Shown: positions 8,318 through 17,238, numbered from the stretch's first letter. The stretch is 62,731 nt of DNA from an uncultured Eubacteriales bacterium (GCA_948933715.1 CAQZPH010000003.1:1-62731); one strand, 5' to 3'. Numbers and translations: made by a program. The notes: generated from the sequence alone by a model not told the origin.

Positions 8318-8578
8318 ATGGAAATTCTAAAAGTTTCGTCAAAGTCCGCTCCAAATTCTGTTGCAGGTGCTATTGCCGGTGTAATACGTGAACATAAATG
8401 TGTAGAGATTCAAGCAGTTGGAGCAAGTGCTGTTAATCAGGCAATTAAAGCTATTGCAATAGCAAGAGGCTATTTAGCACCTACAGGAGTAGAACTAATT
8501 TGTATACCAGCTTTTGTTAACGTAACGATTGATGGTGAAGATCGTACTGCAGTTAAACTTATTGTAGAAACGAAATAA
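8318..8578 (+). CDS. spoVS: Stage V sporulation protein S (Alba-like)
   Basis: The 86-residue protein matches SpoVS almost throughout (MEILKVSSKSAPNSVAGAIA..., AVGASAVNQAIKAIAIARGY, ICIPAFVNVTIDGEDRTAVK). SpoVS is an Alba-fold nucleic-acid-binding protein needed for normal spore coat and cortex progression; its molecular role is not settled. ATG 8318 follows GGAGG with a 7-base spacer; the TTG at 8312 is too close to the site. It is followed by the terminator at 8633. Confidence 0.96.
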   Translation: MEILKVSSKSAPNSVAGAIAGVIREHKCVEIQAVGASAVNQAIKAIAIARGYLAPTGVELICIPAFVNVTIDGEDRTAVKLIVETK

Positions 8579-8632
8579 CTTTTATATGAATAGGTCAGTA
8601 CTTAAAGTAAAGATCCATTCATAAATTTAAAT

Positions 8633-8669
8633 AAAAGTAACGCACGACTTAGTGTCGTGCGTTACTTTT
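8633..8669. terminator. Intrinsic terminator after spoVS
   Basis: The GC-rich stem AAGTAACGCACGAC / GTCGTGCGTTACTT with loop TTAGT ends in a T run. The A run on the other side lets it also serve the minus-strand gene that ends at 8681. Confidence 0.9.
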
Positions 8670-8680
8670 TTAACATATTT

Positions 8681-8872
8681 TTATTTAAGTAAAGTTGTAA
8701 AAAGCTCTGTAATAAAATCCGTTAAACGAACGGTTCCCCAGATTAAAACTATAAATAAAGATGCAAAAATAATTCTTATAATATTTCGCTTAAGTGGAGA
8801 TAATTCGTCGTCGCAGTTTTCAATATCTAAATTATTAAGGTCATTTTCTTTGGCATCTATATTTTTTTCCAT
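8681..8872 (-). CDS. Small single-span membrane protein, unknown function
   Basis: The 63-residue product has a charged, acidic N-terminal half (NDLNNLDIENCDDELSPLKR) and one C-terminal membrane helix (IIRIIFASLFIVLIWGTV), ending in an amphipathic tail. ATG 8872 has GGAGG 8 bases upstream; an upstream TTG overlaps that site and is less likely. It lies 60 bases downstream of rny on the same strand and is probably co-transcribed with it. I do not recognise a family. RNase Y is membrane-anchored, so a partner role is possible but is only a guess from position. Confidence 0.6.
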   Translation of the reverse strand: MEKNIDAKENDLNNLDIENCDDELSPLKRNIIRIIFASLFIVLIWGTVRLTDFITELFTTLLK

Positions 8873-8932
8873 TGATGTTTCCTCCAAAAACCTGTGGTAT
8901 CTTAAAAATATAAGTTACCGCTTGAATTCTAG

Positions 8933-10486
8933 TTATTTAGCATATTCAATAGCTCTATTCTCACGAATAATATTAACTTTAATTTGGCCTGGATAATCAA
9001 GTTCATTTTCAATCTTTTTGCAGATTTCACGAGCTAAAGGAATCATACGTTCATCGTCAACAATTTCAGGTTTAACCATTATACGAATTTCGCGCCCAGC
9101 TTGTATAGCAAAACATCTTTCAACGCCACTGAATGAAGAAGCAACTTCCTCAAGCTTTTCAAGACGTTTAATATAGTTTTCAAGATTTTCTCTTCTAGCT
9201 CCTGGTCTAGCTGCAGAAATAGCGTCTGCTGCTTGAACTAAGCAAGCAATAACAGTTTTAGCTTCAACGTCGCCGTGATGAGCATGGATTGCATGAACAA
9301 CAGTGTCATTTTCATGATATTTCTTTGCAACATCTACTCCGATTTCAATGTGCGATCCTTCTGTTTCATAGTCAAGTGCTTTTCCTATATCATGCAAAAG
9401 CCCAGCACGTTTTGCCATAATAGGATCAAGCCCCAACTCAGAAGCCATAAGGCCTGCTAAATGTGCAACTTCTAAAGAATGATCGAGTACATTTTGCCCA
9501 TAACTGGTACGGTATCTTAATCTACCAAGAAGTTTAATAAGTTCAGGATGAATTGAATTAATACCAGCTTCAATTATTACTCGTTCACCTTCGTCTTTAA
9601 TTGTCCGTTCAACTTCTTTTTTTGCACGTTCTATGGTTTCTTCAATTCTAGCAGGATGTATTCTACCGTCAGCAATGAGGTTTTCAAGAGAAATTCGAGC
9701 CACCTCACGACGAATAGGATCGAAACTTGAAAGAGTGATAGCTTCAGGAGTATCATCAATTATTAAGTCAACCCCGGTTAAAGTTTCAATAGCACGGATA
9801 TTTCTGCCCTCGCGGCCAATTATACGTCCTTTCATTTCATCATTGGGCAAAGGCACAACACTAACTGTAGCCTCAGCGACATGATCAGAAGCACAACGCT
9901 GAATTGCAAGAGAAATAATTTCGCGGGCTTTTTTATCACAATCCTCTTTGGCTTTTTGCTCAAACTCCATTATTTTAACAGCTTTTTCGTGGGTTAATTC
10001 TTCATCTAAGTTTTTAAGCAAATGTTCCTTTGCTTGTTCTAAAGTAAACCCTGAAATTTTTTCAAGAGCGAGAAATTGTTTTTGTTTAATTTCTTCGGAT
10101 TCTTTTAACTTTTGCTCAACTAGTTTAGTTTTATTAGCGAGCTCCTCGTTTTTAATATCAAGATTATCAAGTTTTTTATCAAGAGATTCTTCTCTTTGTT
10201 GAATTCTTTTTTCTTGTCTTTGAATATCTTTTCGTTTTTCAGAAATTTCTTTTTCTGATTCAGTACGTAGCTTATGTATTTCATCTTTACCTTCTAGAAT
10301 AATAGCTTTTTTCTTAGCTTGAGCACTGCTAATAGCTTCGCTTAAGATTTTTTTAGCTTCTTGCTCAGCAGAACCAATGGTTGATTCTGCAGTTTTTTTG
10401 CGATGCACAGTGCCTAGATAAAAAGCCACAACGGAAGTTAAAATGATAACAACAGCAATGGATAATATGGTCAACCATATTCCCAA
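8933..10486 (-). CDS. rny: Ribonuclease Y
   Basis: RNase Y is the membrane-anchored endoribonuclease that initiates mRNA turnover in many Firmicutes. The 517-residue product has an N-terminal membrane helix (LTILSIAVVIILTSVVAFYL), a long coiled coil rich in Glu, Lys and Gln, a KH domain (MKGRIIGREGRNIRAIE) and an HD phosphohydrolase domain (GLLHDIGKALD with the HD pair, and HAIHAHHGD). I chose TTG 10486 because it follows AAGGAGGTG by about 7 bases and gives the usual short cytoplasm-free N terminus. Extending further upstream adds 24 basic residues without a ribosome site. Confidence 0.95.
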   Translation of the reverse strand: MGIWLTILSIAVVIILTSVVAFYLGTVHRKKTAESTIGSAEQEAKKILSEAISSAQAKKKAIILEGKDEIHKLRTESEKEISEKRKDIQRQEKRIQQREESLDKKLDNLDIKNEELANKTKLVEQKLKESEEIKQKQFLALEKISGFTLEQAKEHLLKNLDEELTHEKAVKIMEFEQKAKEDCDKKAREIISLAIQRCASDHVAEATVSVVPLPNDEMKGRIIGREGRNIRAIETLTGVDLIIDDTPEAITLSSFDPIRREVARISLENLIADGRIHPARIEETIERAKKEVERTIKDEGERVIIEAGINSIHPELIKLLGRLRYRTSYGQNVLDHSLEVAHLAGLMASELGLDPIMAKRAGLLHDIGKALDYETEGSHIEIGVDVAKKYHENDTVVHAIHAHHGDVEAKTVIACLVQAADAISAARPGARRENLENYIKRLEKLEEVASSFSGVERCFAIQAGREIRIMVKPEIVDDERMIPLAREICKKIENELDYPGQIKVNIIRENRAIEYAK

Positions 10487-10735
10487 TTTTAAGCACCTCC
10501 TTAGTATATTTTTAAAATATTTTATAGAGTTTAATTTTCTATTTATAGGACAATTCAAAATGAGATTTATATTCTTTAAACGTAAGTATTATTTAAATTA
10601 ATTAAAGAATTTACAAAGGAGATAAAACATGAATATATTCCTATAATTTTAAGTTAATACAGAGGAAATCTTAAAGATTTCCTAAATACTATTGTATTAC
10701 GTGGGGTGTAAGAATGTCAAGCAATTTGTACTTTA

Positions 10736-10764
10736 TTGACATAATGCATAAATAGTGATACCAT
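10736..10764 (+). promoter_or_regulatory. Promoter of thrS
   Basis: A consensus TTGACA (10736-10741) and TACCAT (10759-10764) are separated by 17 bp. The upstream gap from rny (10487-10735) holds only a small hairpin (10663-10683). No T-box leader was seen, although thrS genes in Firmicutes often have one. Confidence 0.65.
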
Positions 10765-10830
10765 TAAATGCATGGTGCCAAGAAAAGGCATTTGTTAGAC
10801 TGAAAAATAGCAATAAAAGGATTGAGGAAA

Positions 10831-12744
10831 ATGGTAAGTGTAACTTTAAAAGATAATGCAGTTAGGCAATATGAGACTAACACTACAATCGCACAAATAG
10901 CTAAATCTCTGGGGGAAGGCCTTTATAAAGATGCATGTGCTGCAAAGTTAAATGGCAAACTGGTAGATTTGCGTACTCCAGTTACTGAGGATTGTAGTTT
11001 AGAAATATTAACTTTTGAGGATGAGTTAGGGAAAAAAGCTTATTGGCATACTACCTCTCATGTTATGGCTCAAGCTGTATTAAGACTATTTCCTGAAGCC
11101 ATTTTAGCAATAGGCCCTGCTATAGATAATGGCTTTTATTATGACTTTGGTCTTAATAGAACACTTAATACTCAGGATCTTGAGAAAATTGAGTCTGAAA
11201 TGAAAAAAATTATAAAAGAAGATTTACTAATAGAACGCTTTGAAATGTCTTATGATGAAGCTATTAATTTAATGAAAGAAAAAAATCAAATATATAAAAT
11301 TGAATTAATAGAAGAACATGCAAGCAAAGGGGAAAAGTTATCCTTTTATAAACAGGGTGACTTTATTGAACTTTGCTCTGGACCTCATATTATGTCCACT
11401 GGCAGATTAAAATCGATAAAACTATTAAGTTGCACTGGTGCTTACTGGAGAGGCGATGCTAAAGGACCAATGCTCCAACGTATATATGGTATTTCTTTTC
11501 CTAAAGCATCGGAGCTTGAAAAATATTTAACTGCAGTTGAAGAGGCAAAAAAACGTGACCATAGAAAAATCGGCAGAGAGCTTGAACTTTTTGATTTGTT
11601 TGAAGAAGGACCAGGGTTTCCGTTCTTTTTACCAAATGGTATGGTCCTTAGAAATACTCTGCTTGATTTTTGGCATAAAGAGCATGATAATGCAGGATAT
11701 GTTGAAGTAAAAACACCTATGATACTCAGTAAAGAATTATGGCTTCGTTCAGGACACTGGGACCACTATAAAGATAATATGTATACAACTATGATAGATG
11801 ATGAAGAATTTGCAATTAAACCAATGAATTGTCCTGGTGGTATGCTAGTATATAAAAATAAGCCGCATTCATATAGAGACCTTCCTATGCGTGTAGCAGA
11901 GCTAGGCTTAGTGCATAGACATGAATTATCTGGGGCTTTGCATGGGCTTATGAGAGTTCGCTGTTTTACTCAGGATGATGCACATATATTTATGACCCCT
12001 AATCAGATAGAAGAAGAGATTATGGGCGTTGTAAATTTAATCGATAAGTTCTACTCTACTTTTGGATTTAAATATCATATTGAACTTTCAACTAGGCCAG
12101 AAGATTCACTAGGAACTGATGATCAATGGGAACGTGCTACACAAGGTCTTAAAAATGCCCTTGATAACATGGGGAAAGATTATAAGATCAACGAGGGCGA
12201 TGGAGCTTTTTATGGACCGAAAATAGATTTCCATTTGGAAGATTGCATTGGTAGGACATGGCAATGCGGTACCATTCAACTGGATTTTCAAATGCCAGAA
12301 CGATTTGATTTAAGTTATGTTGGTGAAGATGGAGAAAAACATAGGCCAGTAATGATACACAGAGTTGTTTTTGGAAGTATTGAAAGATTTATTGGAATAT
12401 TAACAGAACATTTTGCAGGAGCATTTCCACTATGGTTAGCACCTGAGCAAATTAGAATTCTTCCTATAAGTGATAGGTTGCACAATGAGGCACAGAATGT
12501 AAAGGATATGCTTAAAAATGCTGGATTTAGAGTAACTATAGATACAAGAAGTGAAAAGGTTGGATATAAAATCCGGGAAGCACAACTTAAAAAGATCCCA
12601 TATATGTTAGTAATTGGAGATAAAGAAGTTGAAACAGGTACATTGTCAATAAGGTCAAGAAGTGAGGGGGACCTTGGTGCTATGACAATTGATGACCTTA
12701 CAAAGATACTCAAAAAAGAAATAAAAGAAAAAGAAATAAAATAA
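10831..12744 (+). CDS. thrS: Threonyl-tRNA synthetase
   Basis: This class II synthetase charges tRNA-Thr. The 637-residue product has, in order, a TGS domain (first 60 residues), the editing domain with HTTSHVMAQAV (an HxxxH motif) and later the zinc ligand region, and the catalytic core with motif 2 (VHRHELSGALHGLMRVRCFTQDDAHIF region) and motif 3 (IHRVVFGSIERFIGILTEH). A C-terminal anticodon-binding domain ends the protein. ATG 10831 is preferred; an in-frame TTG at 10822 lies too close to the AAAGG site. It is a single-gene unit with its own promoter and terminator. Confidence 0.97.
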   Translation: MVSVTLKDNAVRQYETNTTIAQIAKSLGEGLYKDACAAKLNGKLVDLRTPVTEDCSLEILTFEDELGKKAYWHTTSHVMAQAVLRLFPEAILAIGPAIDNGFYYDFGLNRTLNTQDLEKIESEMKKIIKEDLLIERFEMSYDEAINLMKEKNQIYKIELIEEHASKGEKLSFYKQGDFIELCSGPHIMSTGRLKSIKLLSCTGAYWRGDAKGPMLQRIYGISFPKASELEKYLTAVEEAKKRDHRKIGRELELFDLFEEGPGFPFFLPNGMVLRNTLLDFWHKEHDNAGYVEVKTPMILSKELWLRSGHWDHYKDNMYTTMIDDEEFAIKPMNCPGGMLVYKNKPHSYRDLPMRVAELGLVHRHELSGALHGLMRVRCFTQDDAHIFMTPNQIEEEIMGVVNLIDKFYSTFGFKYHIELSTRPEDSLGTDDQWERATQGLKNALDNMGKDYKINEGDGAFYGPKIDFHLEDCIGRTWQCGTIQLDFQMPERFDLSYVGEDGEKHRPVMIHRVVFGSIERFIGILTEHFAGAFPLWLAPEQIRILPISDRLHNEAQNVKDMLKNAGFRVTIDTRSEKVGYKIREAQLKKIPYMLVIGDKEVETGTLSIRSRSEGDLGAMTIDDLTKILKKEIKEKEIK

Positions 12745-12783
12745 AAAAGGTCCTGTACAATTTTTATGTGTACAGGACTTTTC
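12743..12783 (+). terminator. Terminator after thrS
   Basis: The 10-bp stem GTCCTGTACA / TGTACAGGAC (12750-12759 and 12769-12778) is followed by TTTTC. The A run ahead of it may let it serve the minus-strand leader-peptide operon too. Confidence 0.85.
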
Positions 12784-12844
12784 TTTATATATAAACTTTC
12801 TATTGAGAATAGAGTTTTAAAGCCTTATTTGATTTTTGTAAATA

Positions 12845-13093
12845 TTATCGGGGTTGTATTGGCTTATTGTTATAATAATAATGATAATTATAAACAATTT
12901 TATCTTTCTTTCCGCCAGCCACGCTTTCAAGCATATCATCTGACAAAGGATTATTTTCAACGTCCTCCGCAGTAACATCATAACCTTGTTCTTGAGCAAT
13001 TTTAGCAATATCTTTAGAAGATTTAGCCTCAGAGAAAAGTTTTAAAAATTCGCTATCTTTTAAGCGGCTTTTAAATTCTTCTTTGCTTTTCAT
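12845..13093 (-). CDS. Nif11-type leader peptide, copy 4 of the tandem set
   Basis: This 82-residue RiPP-like precursor has a Nif11-type leader (KEEFKSRLKDSEFLKLFSEA..., AKIAQEQGYDVTAEDVE) ending in the double-glycine site ESVAGG at residues 56-61. The predicted core is 21 residues, rich in Tyr, Asn and Lys, with no Cys. The start at ATG 13093 follows GAGGAGG. It is the last gene of a four-gene minus-strand operon. The leader is about 75-80% identical to the other three while the core is unrelated, a typical precursor pattern. Export and cleavage by the C39 transporter at 46936 is an inference. Confidence 0.85.
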   Translation of the reverse strand: MKSKEEFKSRLKDSEFLKLFSEAKSSKDIAKIAQEQGYDVTAEDVENNPLSDDMLESVAGGKKDKIVYNYHYYYNNKPIQPR

Positions 13094-13170
13094 TTTTTTT
13101 TGATCCTCCTCTTGTAACACGCGCTTTTTGTTGCTTAGAATATGATAATTTGATCGTGAAAATAGCACTA

Positions 13171-13491
13171 TTAGAAACCTTTGGTAGGAATAGTAAGATC
13201 TGTAGTTATATTAGTTGATGGGTCTACTTTTGTTGAACCAGTTTGGTTACCAAAAGTTACACCATTGGCTGTACCATTTACAGACTGAGATTGCTTTAAG
13301 TCTCCTTTACCGCCTGCTACACTCTCGAGTATATCATCCGATAAAGTGGTATTCCTAACATCCTCAGCTGTTACATCATAACCTTGCTGTTGAGCAATTT
13401 TAGCAATATCTTTAGAAGATGTAGCACCAGAGAAAAGGCTTAAAAACTCACTATCTTTTAAACGTCTTTTAAATTCTTCTTTATTTTTCAT
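13171..13491 (-). CDS. Nif11-type leader peptide, copy 3
   Basis: The 106-residue precursor has the same leader as its neighbours and GG at residues 60-61. The predicted core has 45 residues, no Cys, and is rich in Thr, Asn, Gly and Ser. The stretch NGTANGVTFG and the later GSTKVDPST are shared with the next gene (13551-13928), so these two are the closest pair. Sequence just upstream of the start (about 13492-13532, containing the GGGAGGATAT ribosome site) is nearly identical to that upstream of 13928, which points to a recent tandem duplication. Confidence 0.87.
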   Translation of the reverse strand: MKNKEEFKRRLKDSEFLSLFSGATSSKDIAKIAQQQGYDVTAEDVRNTTLSDDILESVAGGKGDLKQSQSVNGTANGVTFGNQTGSTKVDPSTNITTDLTIPTKGF

Positions 13492-13550
13492 TTTTATATC
13501 CTCCCTTTAAACTTAAAATTAACTTTTATAATAATAGGGAATAAATTATT

Positions 13551-13928
13551 CTATTTACTACCTGGCAATTTAATGCCACCTGGTAATTTAATTCCGCTGT
13601 TACCACTACTATTATTACCGCCGCCTACATTAACGTCCGTAGAAACGCCAGTAGATGGGTCTACTTTTGTTGAACCAGTTTGATCCCCAAAAGTTACGCC
13701 ATTGGCTGTACCATTTACAGACTGAGATTGAATTGAATTTCCTTTACCACCAGCAACACTTTCAAGTATGTCATCCGATAAAGTGGTATTCTTTACATCT
13801 TCCGCTGTTACATCATAACCTTGTTGTTGAGCGATTCTTGCAACCTCGTTAGGAGAAGAAACTCCTGAGAAAAGTTTTAAAAATTCGCTATCCTTTAAAC
13901 GTCTTTTAAATTCTTCTTTATTTTTCAT
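13551..13928 (-). CDS. Nif11-type leader peptide, copy 2, Gly-rich tail
   Basis: The 125-residue precursor carries the Nif11 leader, GG at residues 60-61, and the longest predicted core of the set (64 residues, no Cys). The first half of the core repeats that of copy 3 (QSQSVNGTANGVTFG, then GSTKVDPST). The second half is a low-complexity Gly/Asn/Ser tract ending in two IKLPG repeats. Such a core does not look like a lanthipeptide or thiazole peptide. A structural or adhesive secreted peptide, or a substrate for a maturase elsewhere, are both open. Confidence 0.87.
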   Translation of the reverse strand: MKNKEEFKRRLKDSEFLKLFSGVSSPNEVARIAQQQGYDVTAEDVKNTTLSDDILESVAGGKGNSIQSQSVNGTANGVTFGDQTGSTKVDPSTGVSTDVNVGGGNNSSGNSGIKLPGGIKLPGSK

Positions 13929-13985
13929 TTTTATATCCTCCCTTTAAACTTAAAATTAACTTTTATAGTAATATACTACTTTTAG

Positions 13986-14255
13986 TTACCTGCGCATAGT
14001 TTGATTTCCTAGGTTATTAGTATTACCGCCTGAGTTGTTAATTACAATCTCATATTGATATGAATCATTTTTACCGCCAGCAACACTTTCGAGTATATCA
14101 TCAGATAAGGTAGTATTTTCAACATCCTCAGCTGTTACATCATAACCTTGTTGTTGAGCGATTCTTGCAACCTCATTAGGAGAAGAAACTCCTGAGAAAA
14201 GCTTTAGAAATTCGCTATCGCTTAAACGCTTTTTGAATTCTTCTTTACTTTTCAA
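13986..14255 (-). CDS. Nif11-type leader peptide, copy 1 (promoter-proximal)
   Basis: The 89-residue precursor starts at TTG 14255, 7-8 bases after AAGGAGGAT. The leader has the family pattern FLKLFSGVSSPNEVARIAQQ and GYDVTAEDVENTTLSDDILE, ending SVAGG at residues 57-61. The predicted core has 28 residues, is rich in Asn and Gln (NSGGNTNNLGNQ), and lacks Cys. It is the first gene after the promoter at 14292-14320. No modification enzyme or transporter is adjacent, so the four precursors form a free-standing operon. Confidence 0.86.
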   Translation of the reverse strand: MKSKEEFKKRLSDSEFLKLFSGVSSPNEVARIAQQQGYDVTAEDVENTTLSDDILESVAGGKNDSYQYEIVINNSGGNTNNLGNQTMRR

Positions 14256-14291
14256 TTTTCTATCCTCCTTATCTTATACGGAATTGTTATT

Positions 14292-14320
14292 ATTGTACCA
14301 TAAATTGCATAAAATGTCAA
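14292..14320 (-). promoter_or_regulatory. Promoter of the tandem leader-peptide operon
   Basis: On the minus strand TTGACA (14320-14315) and TACAAT (14297-14292) are separated by 17 bp, about 37 bases before the first leader-peptide gene. It is one of the best consensus promoters in the window. The rest of 14321-14494 is AT-rich with nothing else recognised. Confidence 0.75.
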
Positions 14321-14494
14321 TATTTTTATTAAAAATACCCTCAAAATGGAAAGTTTAAGATTTAATACGCTGATTATATTATGCCAGGTTTGATTTTAAA
14401 TATTAATGTTTTATTTAATAAAGATAGATAATTCTTAAATTTTGTTGATTTTTTATTGATTGCTTTTTATTTTTATGATAAAATAAAAAACAAC

Positions 14495-14569
14495 GCGGGA
14501 GTAGTTCAGTGGTAGAGCGTCAGCTTCCCAAGCTGAAAGTCGCGGGTTCGAACCCCGTTTCCCGCTCCA
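14495..14569 (+). tRNA. tRNA-Gly (anticodon CCC)
   Basis: The cloverleaf has acceptor GCGGGAG/TTCCCGC with a wobble pair, D-arm GTTC...GAGC, anticodon stem TCAGC/GCTGA with loop TTCCCAA (anticodon CCC), T-arm GCGGG TTCGAAC CCCGT, discriminator T and encoded CCA. It is 75 bases including CCA. An imperfect hairpin (about 14583-14636) follows and may end the transcript. Confidence 0.95.
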
Positions 14570-14668
14570 GAGTGTATCAAAAAAGAGAACAAGAAGAGGA
14601 ACATTTGCGTTTATAAGTTAAAATGTTCTTGTTCTATCTAGCTTTTTGTTAATCACGATGCGAAGTAA

Positions 14669-14711
14669 AAAACCTAGAAACATTAAAAGCTATGTTTCTA
14701 GGTTTTAGTTT
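14669..14711. terminator. Terminator of trpS
   Basis: A 15-bp stem, AAAACCTAGAAACAT with its complement (14669-14683, 14692-14706), is flanked by A and T runs. It lies just past the trpS stop on the minus strand and may also end the tRNA-Gly transcript. Confidence 0.8.
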
Positions 14712-14717
14712 TTTTAT

Positions 14718-15713
14718 TTAAATAATAAAGCCTACTTTTTTCATGACTTTATTTAAAGTTTTATTTGAAATATACTGTGCTTTCTCGGCGCTTTCTTTAT
14801 AACATTTTTCAAGATATTCTTTATCTTTTATAAACTCTTTATACTTATTTTGTATTGGGATAAGATGTGATATAACGCTTTCACCAACAGCAGCTTTAAA
14901 CTCGCCATACCCACGGCCATCGAATTCCTTTTCTATCTCATCAAACTTTTTGCCTGTTATGCAAGAATATATGATCATAAGATTGTTTATTCCCGGTTTA
15001 TTTTTGTCATACCTTACACTAGATTCAGAATCTGTAACTGCACGTTTAAATTTTTTTATTATGTCATCTGGGTTTTCTAGAATAGAAACACGAGAATTCG
15101 CATTAGAATCCGATTTAGACATTTTCTTAGTAGGATCCTGAAGAGACATTATTTTAGCTCCTGACTTAGGAATATACGGTTCTGGAACTGTGAATGTGGG
15201 GCTATATATAGAATTAAACCTTTCTGCAACTGTTCTTGTAAGTTCAAGGTGTTGCTTTTGGTCTGAACCGATGGGAACCATATCAGTTTGATATAACAAG
15301 ATATCTGCAACCATTAATACGGGGTATGTAAATAGGCCACAATTTATATTATCTGCATGCTTTTTTGATTTATCTTTAAATTGTGTCATCCTTGAAAGTT
15401 CACCAAATTGTGTATAACAATCTAAGATCCAAGCTAATTGCGTATGCGTGTTAACATGGCTCTGAATAAAAAATATACTTTTTTGTGGATCAATTCCGCA
15501 TGCAAGTAGCAGCGCATATGCTTCAAGTGTATTTTTTCTGAGTTCTTTTGCTTCTTGCCTTACGGTTATTGCATGTAAGTCTGCCAGAGAAAATATACAA
15601 TTAAAGTTTTCTTGAAGAGTTATCCAATTTTTTATAGCTCCAAGATAGTTCCCAAGAGTTATAGAACCACTGGGTTGTATGGCACTAAATATAGTTTTTT
15701 GCTTTGTTTCCAT
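14718..15713 (-). CDS. trpS: Tryptophanyl-tRNA synthetase
   Basis: This class I synthetase charges tRNA-Trp. The 331-residue protein has the HIGH-equivalent region SAIQPSGSITLGNYLGA (about 10-26), the Trp-binding region with VLMVADILLYQTDMVPIGSDQ, and the KMSKS signature in KKMSKSDSN. The length is normal. ATG 15713 follows AAAGGAGATG. The gene stands alone. The 240-bp gap to folC (15714-15951) is AT-rich and holds the folC promoter; I found no T-box or trp attenuator. Confidence 0.97.
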   Translation of the reverse strand: METKQKTIFSAIQPSGSITLGNYLGAIKNWITLQENFNCIFSLADLHAITVRQEAKELRKNTLEAYALLLACGIDPQKSIFFIQSHVNTHTQLAWILDCYTQFGELSRMTQFKDKSKKHADNINCGLFTYPVLMVADILLYQTDMVPIGSDQKQHLELTRTVAERFNSIYSPTFTVPEPYIPKSGAKIMSLQDPTKKMSKSDSNANSRVSILENPDDIIKKFKRAVTDSESSVRYDKNKPGINNLMIIYSCITGKKFDEIEKEFDGRGYGEFKAAVGESVISHLIPIQNKYKEFIKDKEYLEKCYKESAEKAQYISNKTLNKVMKKVGFII

Positions 15714-15885
15714 AAGGCATCTCCTTTTTCTTTGTTATACTATATCAACTTGAGTATTTTATTTATTAAATTACACTAAGTTATAGATTTTTATAGAGTA
15801 ATGATATCATTATTTTGCCTTTTATACAAGTTTTGTATTGTGCTATATATCTTGATTATTATAAGTAAATCTATAACTATATTTT

Positions 15886-15914
15886 TTGACAATATAGTCT
15901 TTATATTATATTCT
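15886..15914 (+). promoter_or_regulatory. Probable promoter of folC
   Basis: TTGACA (15886-15891) is followed after 17 bp by TATTCT (15909-15914), 38 bases before the folC start. Confidence 0.5.
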
Positions 15915-15951
15915 CTTTATTAATATATCTTTAAAACGCAGGTGAATTATA

Positions 15952-17238
15952 ATGACATATGAAGAATCTATTTTATATATTAATTCTTTATTAAAGTTTG
16001 GAATACAACCAGGGCTTGATAGAATAAAAAAACTATTAAATTATTTGGGAAACCCACAAAACGATTTAAAAATTATACATGTTGCCGGGACTAATGGAAA
16101 AGGTTCTACATGTGCATATATATCTTCTATATTAAAATGTGCAGGGCTTAAAACAGGGTTATTTATCTCTCCGTTTATAATTGATTTTAGAGAAAGAATG
16201 CAAATAAATGGAAAAATGATTCCTAAAAAGGTTTTTGCTCAATTAGTTGAATATGTTGTTCCGTTTGTTAAAGAGATGCAGAATGATGGAGAATGTATAA
16301 CAGAATTTGAATTAATTACAGCTATAGCATTTATGTGGTTTAAAAAGGAAAACCCTGATATTGTAGTTTTAGAAGTGGGTCTTGGTGGAAGACTAGATGC
16401 AACTAATGTTATTAATGACCCATTAGTTTCGGTTATAACTTCGGTATCATATGATCATAGGAATGTTTTAGGAGAAACTATTGAAGAAATAGCAAAAGAA
16501 AAAGGGGGAATTTTAAAACAAAACGGAAAAGTAGTATTATACCCATGCCAACCAAGGGAAGTAATTTCAGTAGTAAAAAATATAGCACAGAAACTTAATA
16601 ATAGAATTATCATACCAAAGTTAGATGATGTTACTAATGTGATTTCTAATTTTAAAGGAACACGGTTTAACTATAAAAACGAAGAATTTTATATAAGATT
16701 ATTAGGTAAACATCAAGTGAATAATGCCATTACTGCTATAGTGGGGGTAGAACAATTAACATGTTTAGGATATAACATTCACGTAGATGATATTAGACGG
16801 GGGCTATGGGAAACGAGTTTCCCAGCGCGTTTTGAAGTTTTGTCCCAAGAACCTTTAATTATTATCGATGGGGCACATAATCAAGGAGGTGCAGCTGTTT
16901 TAGCAGATTCTATAAAGTTATATTTAAGGGGTATGAAAATAGTTGCAATAACTGGCATGCTAAAAGATAAAGACATTAGTAAAGTTATTAATATCGTTGG
17001 GCCTTTGTTATCTGAATTTATTTTAACTCATCCAGATAACAAAAGAGCTATGAGCGAGCATGACTTACAAAAGATTGTTTTAGAGGTTAATCCATGTTGT
17101 ACTATTTCTCGCGATGTTAACGATGCAGTAAAATTAGCATTTGAGAAATCAAACGATAATACTGCAATTTTAGTTTTTGGATCCTTATACTTGTGTTCAC
17201 AAGTTAGGCCTTTAATTAAAAATTATAAATATAGGTAA
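15952..17238 (+). CDS. folC: Folylpolyglutamate synthase / dihydrofolate synthase
   Basis: FolC adds glutamate to dihydropteroate and to folates, using ATP. The 428-residue protein shows the P-loop HVAGTNGKGSTCAYI (about 43-57), the FolC signature LEVGLGGRLDATNVI (about 139-153) and the Mur-ligase C domain with IIDGAHNQGG. The start at ATG 15952 follows CAGGTGA. It is a single gene ended by the hairpin at 17275. Whether it has both activities cannot be told from sequence alone; Clostridia often carry one bifunctional copy. Confidence 0.94.
   Translation: MTYEESILYINSLLKFGIQPGLDRIKKLLNYLGNPQNDLKIIHVAGTNGKGSTCAYISSILKCAGLKTGLFISPFIIDFRERMQINGKMIPKKVFAQLVEYVVPFVKEMQNDGECITEFELITAIAFMWFKKENPDIVVLEVGLGGRLDATNVINDPLVSVITSVSYDHRNVLGETIEEIAKEKGGILKQNGKVVLYPCQPREVISVVKNIAQKLNNRIIIPKLDDVTNVISNFKGTRFNYKNEEFYIRLLGKHQVNNAITAIVGVEQLTCLGYNIHVDDIRRGLWETSFPARFEVLSQEPLIIIDGAHNQGGAAVLADSIKLYLRGMKIVAITGMLKDKDISKVINIVGPLLSEFILTHPDNKRAMSEHDLQKIVLEVNPCCTISRDVNDAVKLAFEKSNDNTAILVFGSLYLCSQVRPLIKNYKYR

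Noticed and set aside
8652..8996. Plus-strand reading frame of 114 codons opposite the small membrane protein and rny end
   Set aside because: It overlaps the spoVS terminator and the rny coding strand, and has no ribosome site; it mirrors genes on the other strand.
10634..10651. Five-codon frame after AAGGAG upstream of thrS
   Set aside because: It lies before the thrS promoter and codes only five residues; probably chance.
10487..10830. Possible T-box or attenuator upstream of thrS
   Set aside because: No conserved T-box sequence, specifier loop or terminator/antiterminator pair is visible; only a small hairpin and a normal promoter. The same is true upstream of trpS and metG.
12845..14255. 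Nitrogen-fixation genes
   Set aside because: The Nif11 domain name comes from cyanobacteria; here it is the leader of peptide precursors and no nif genes are present.
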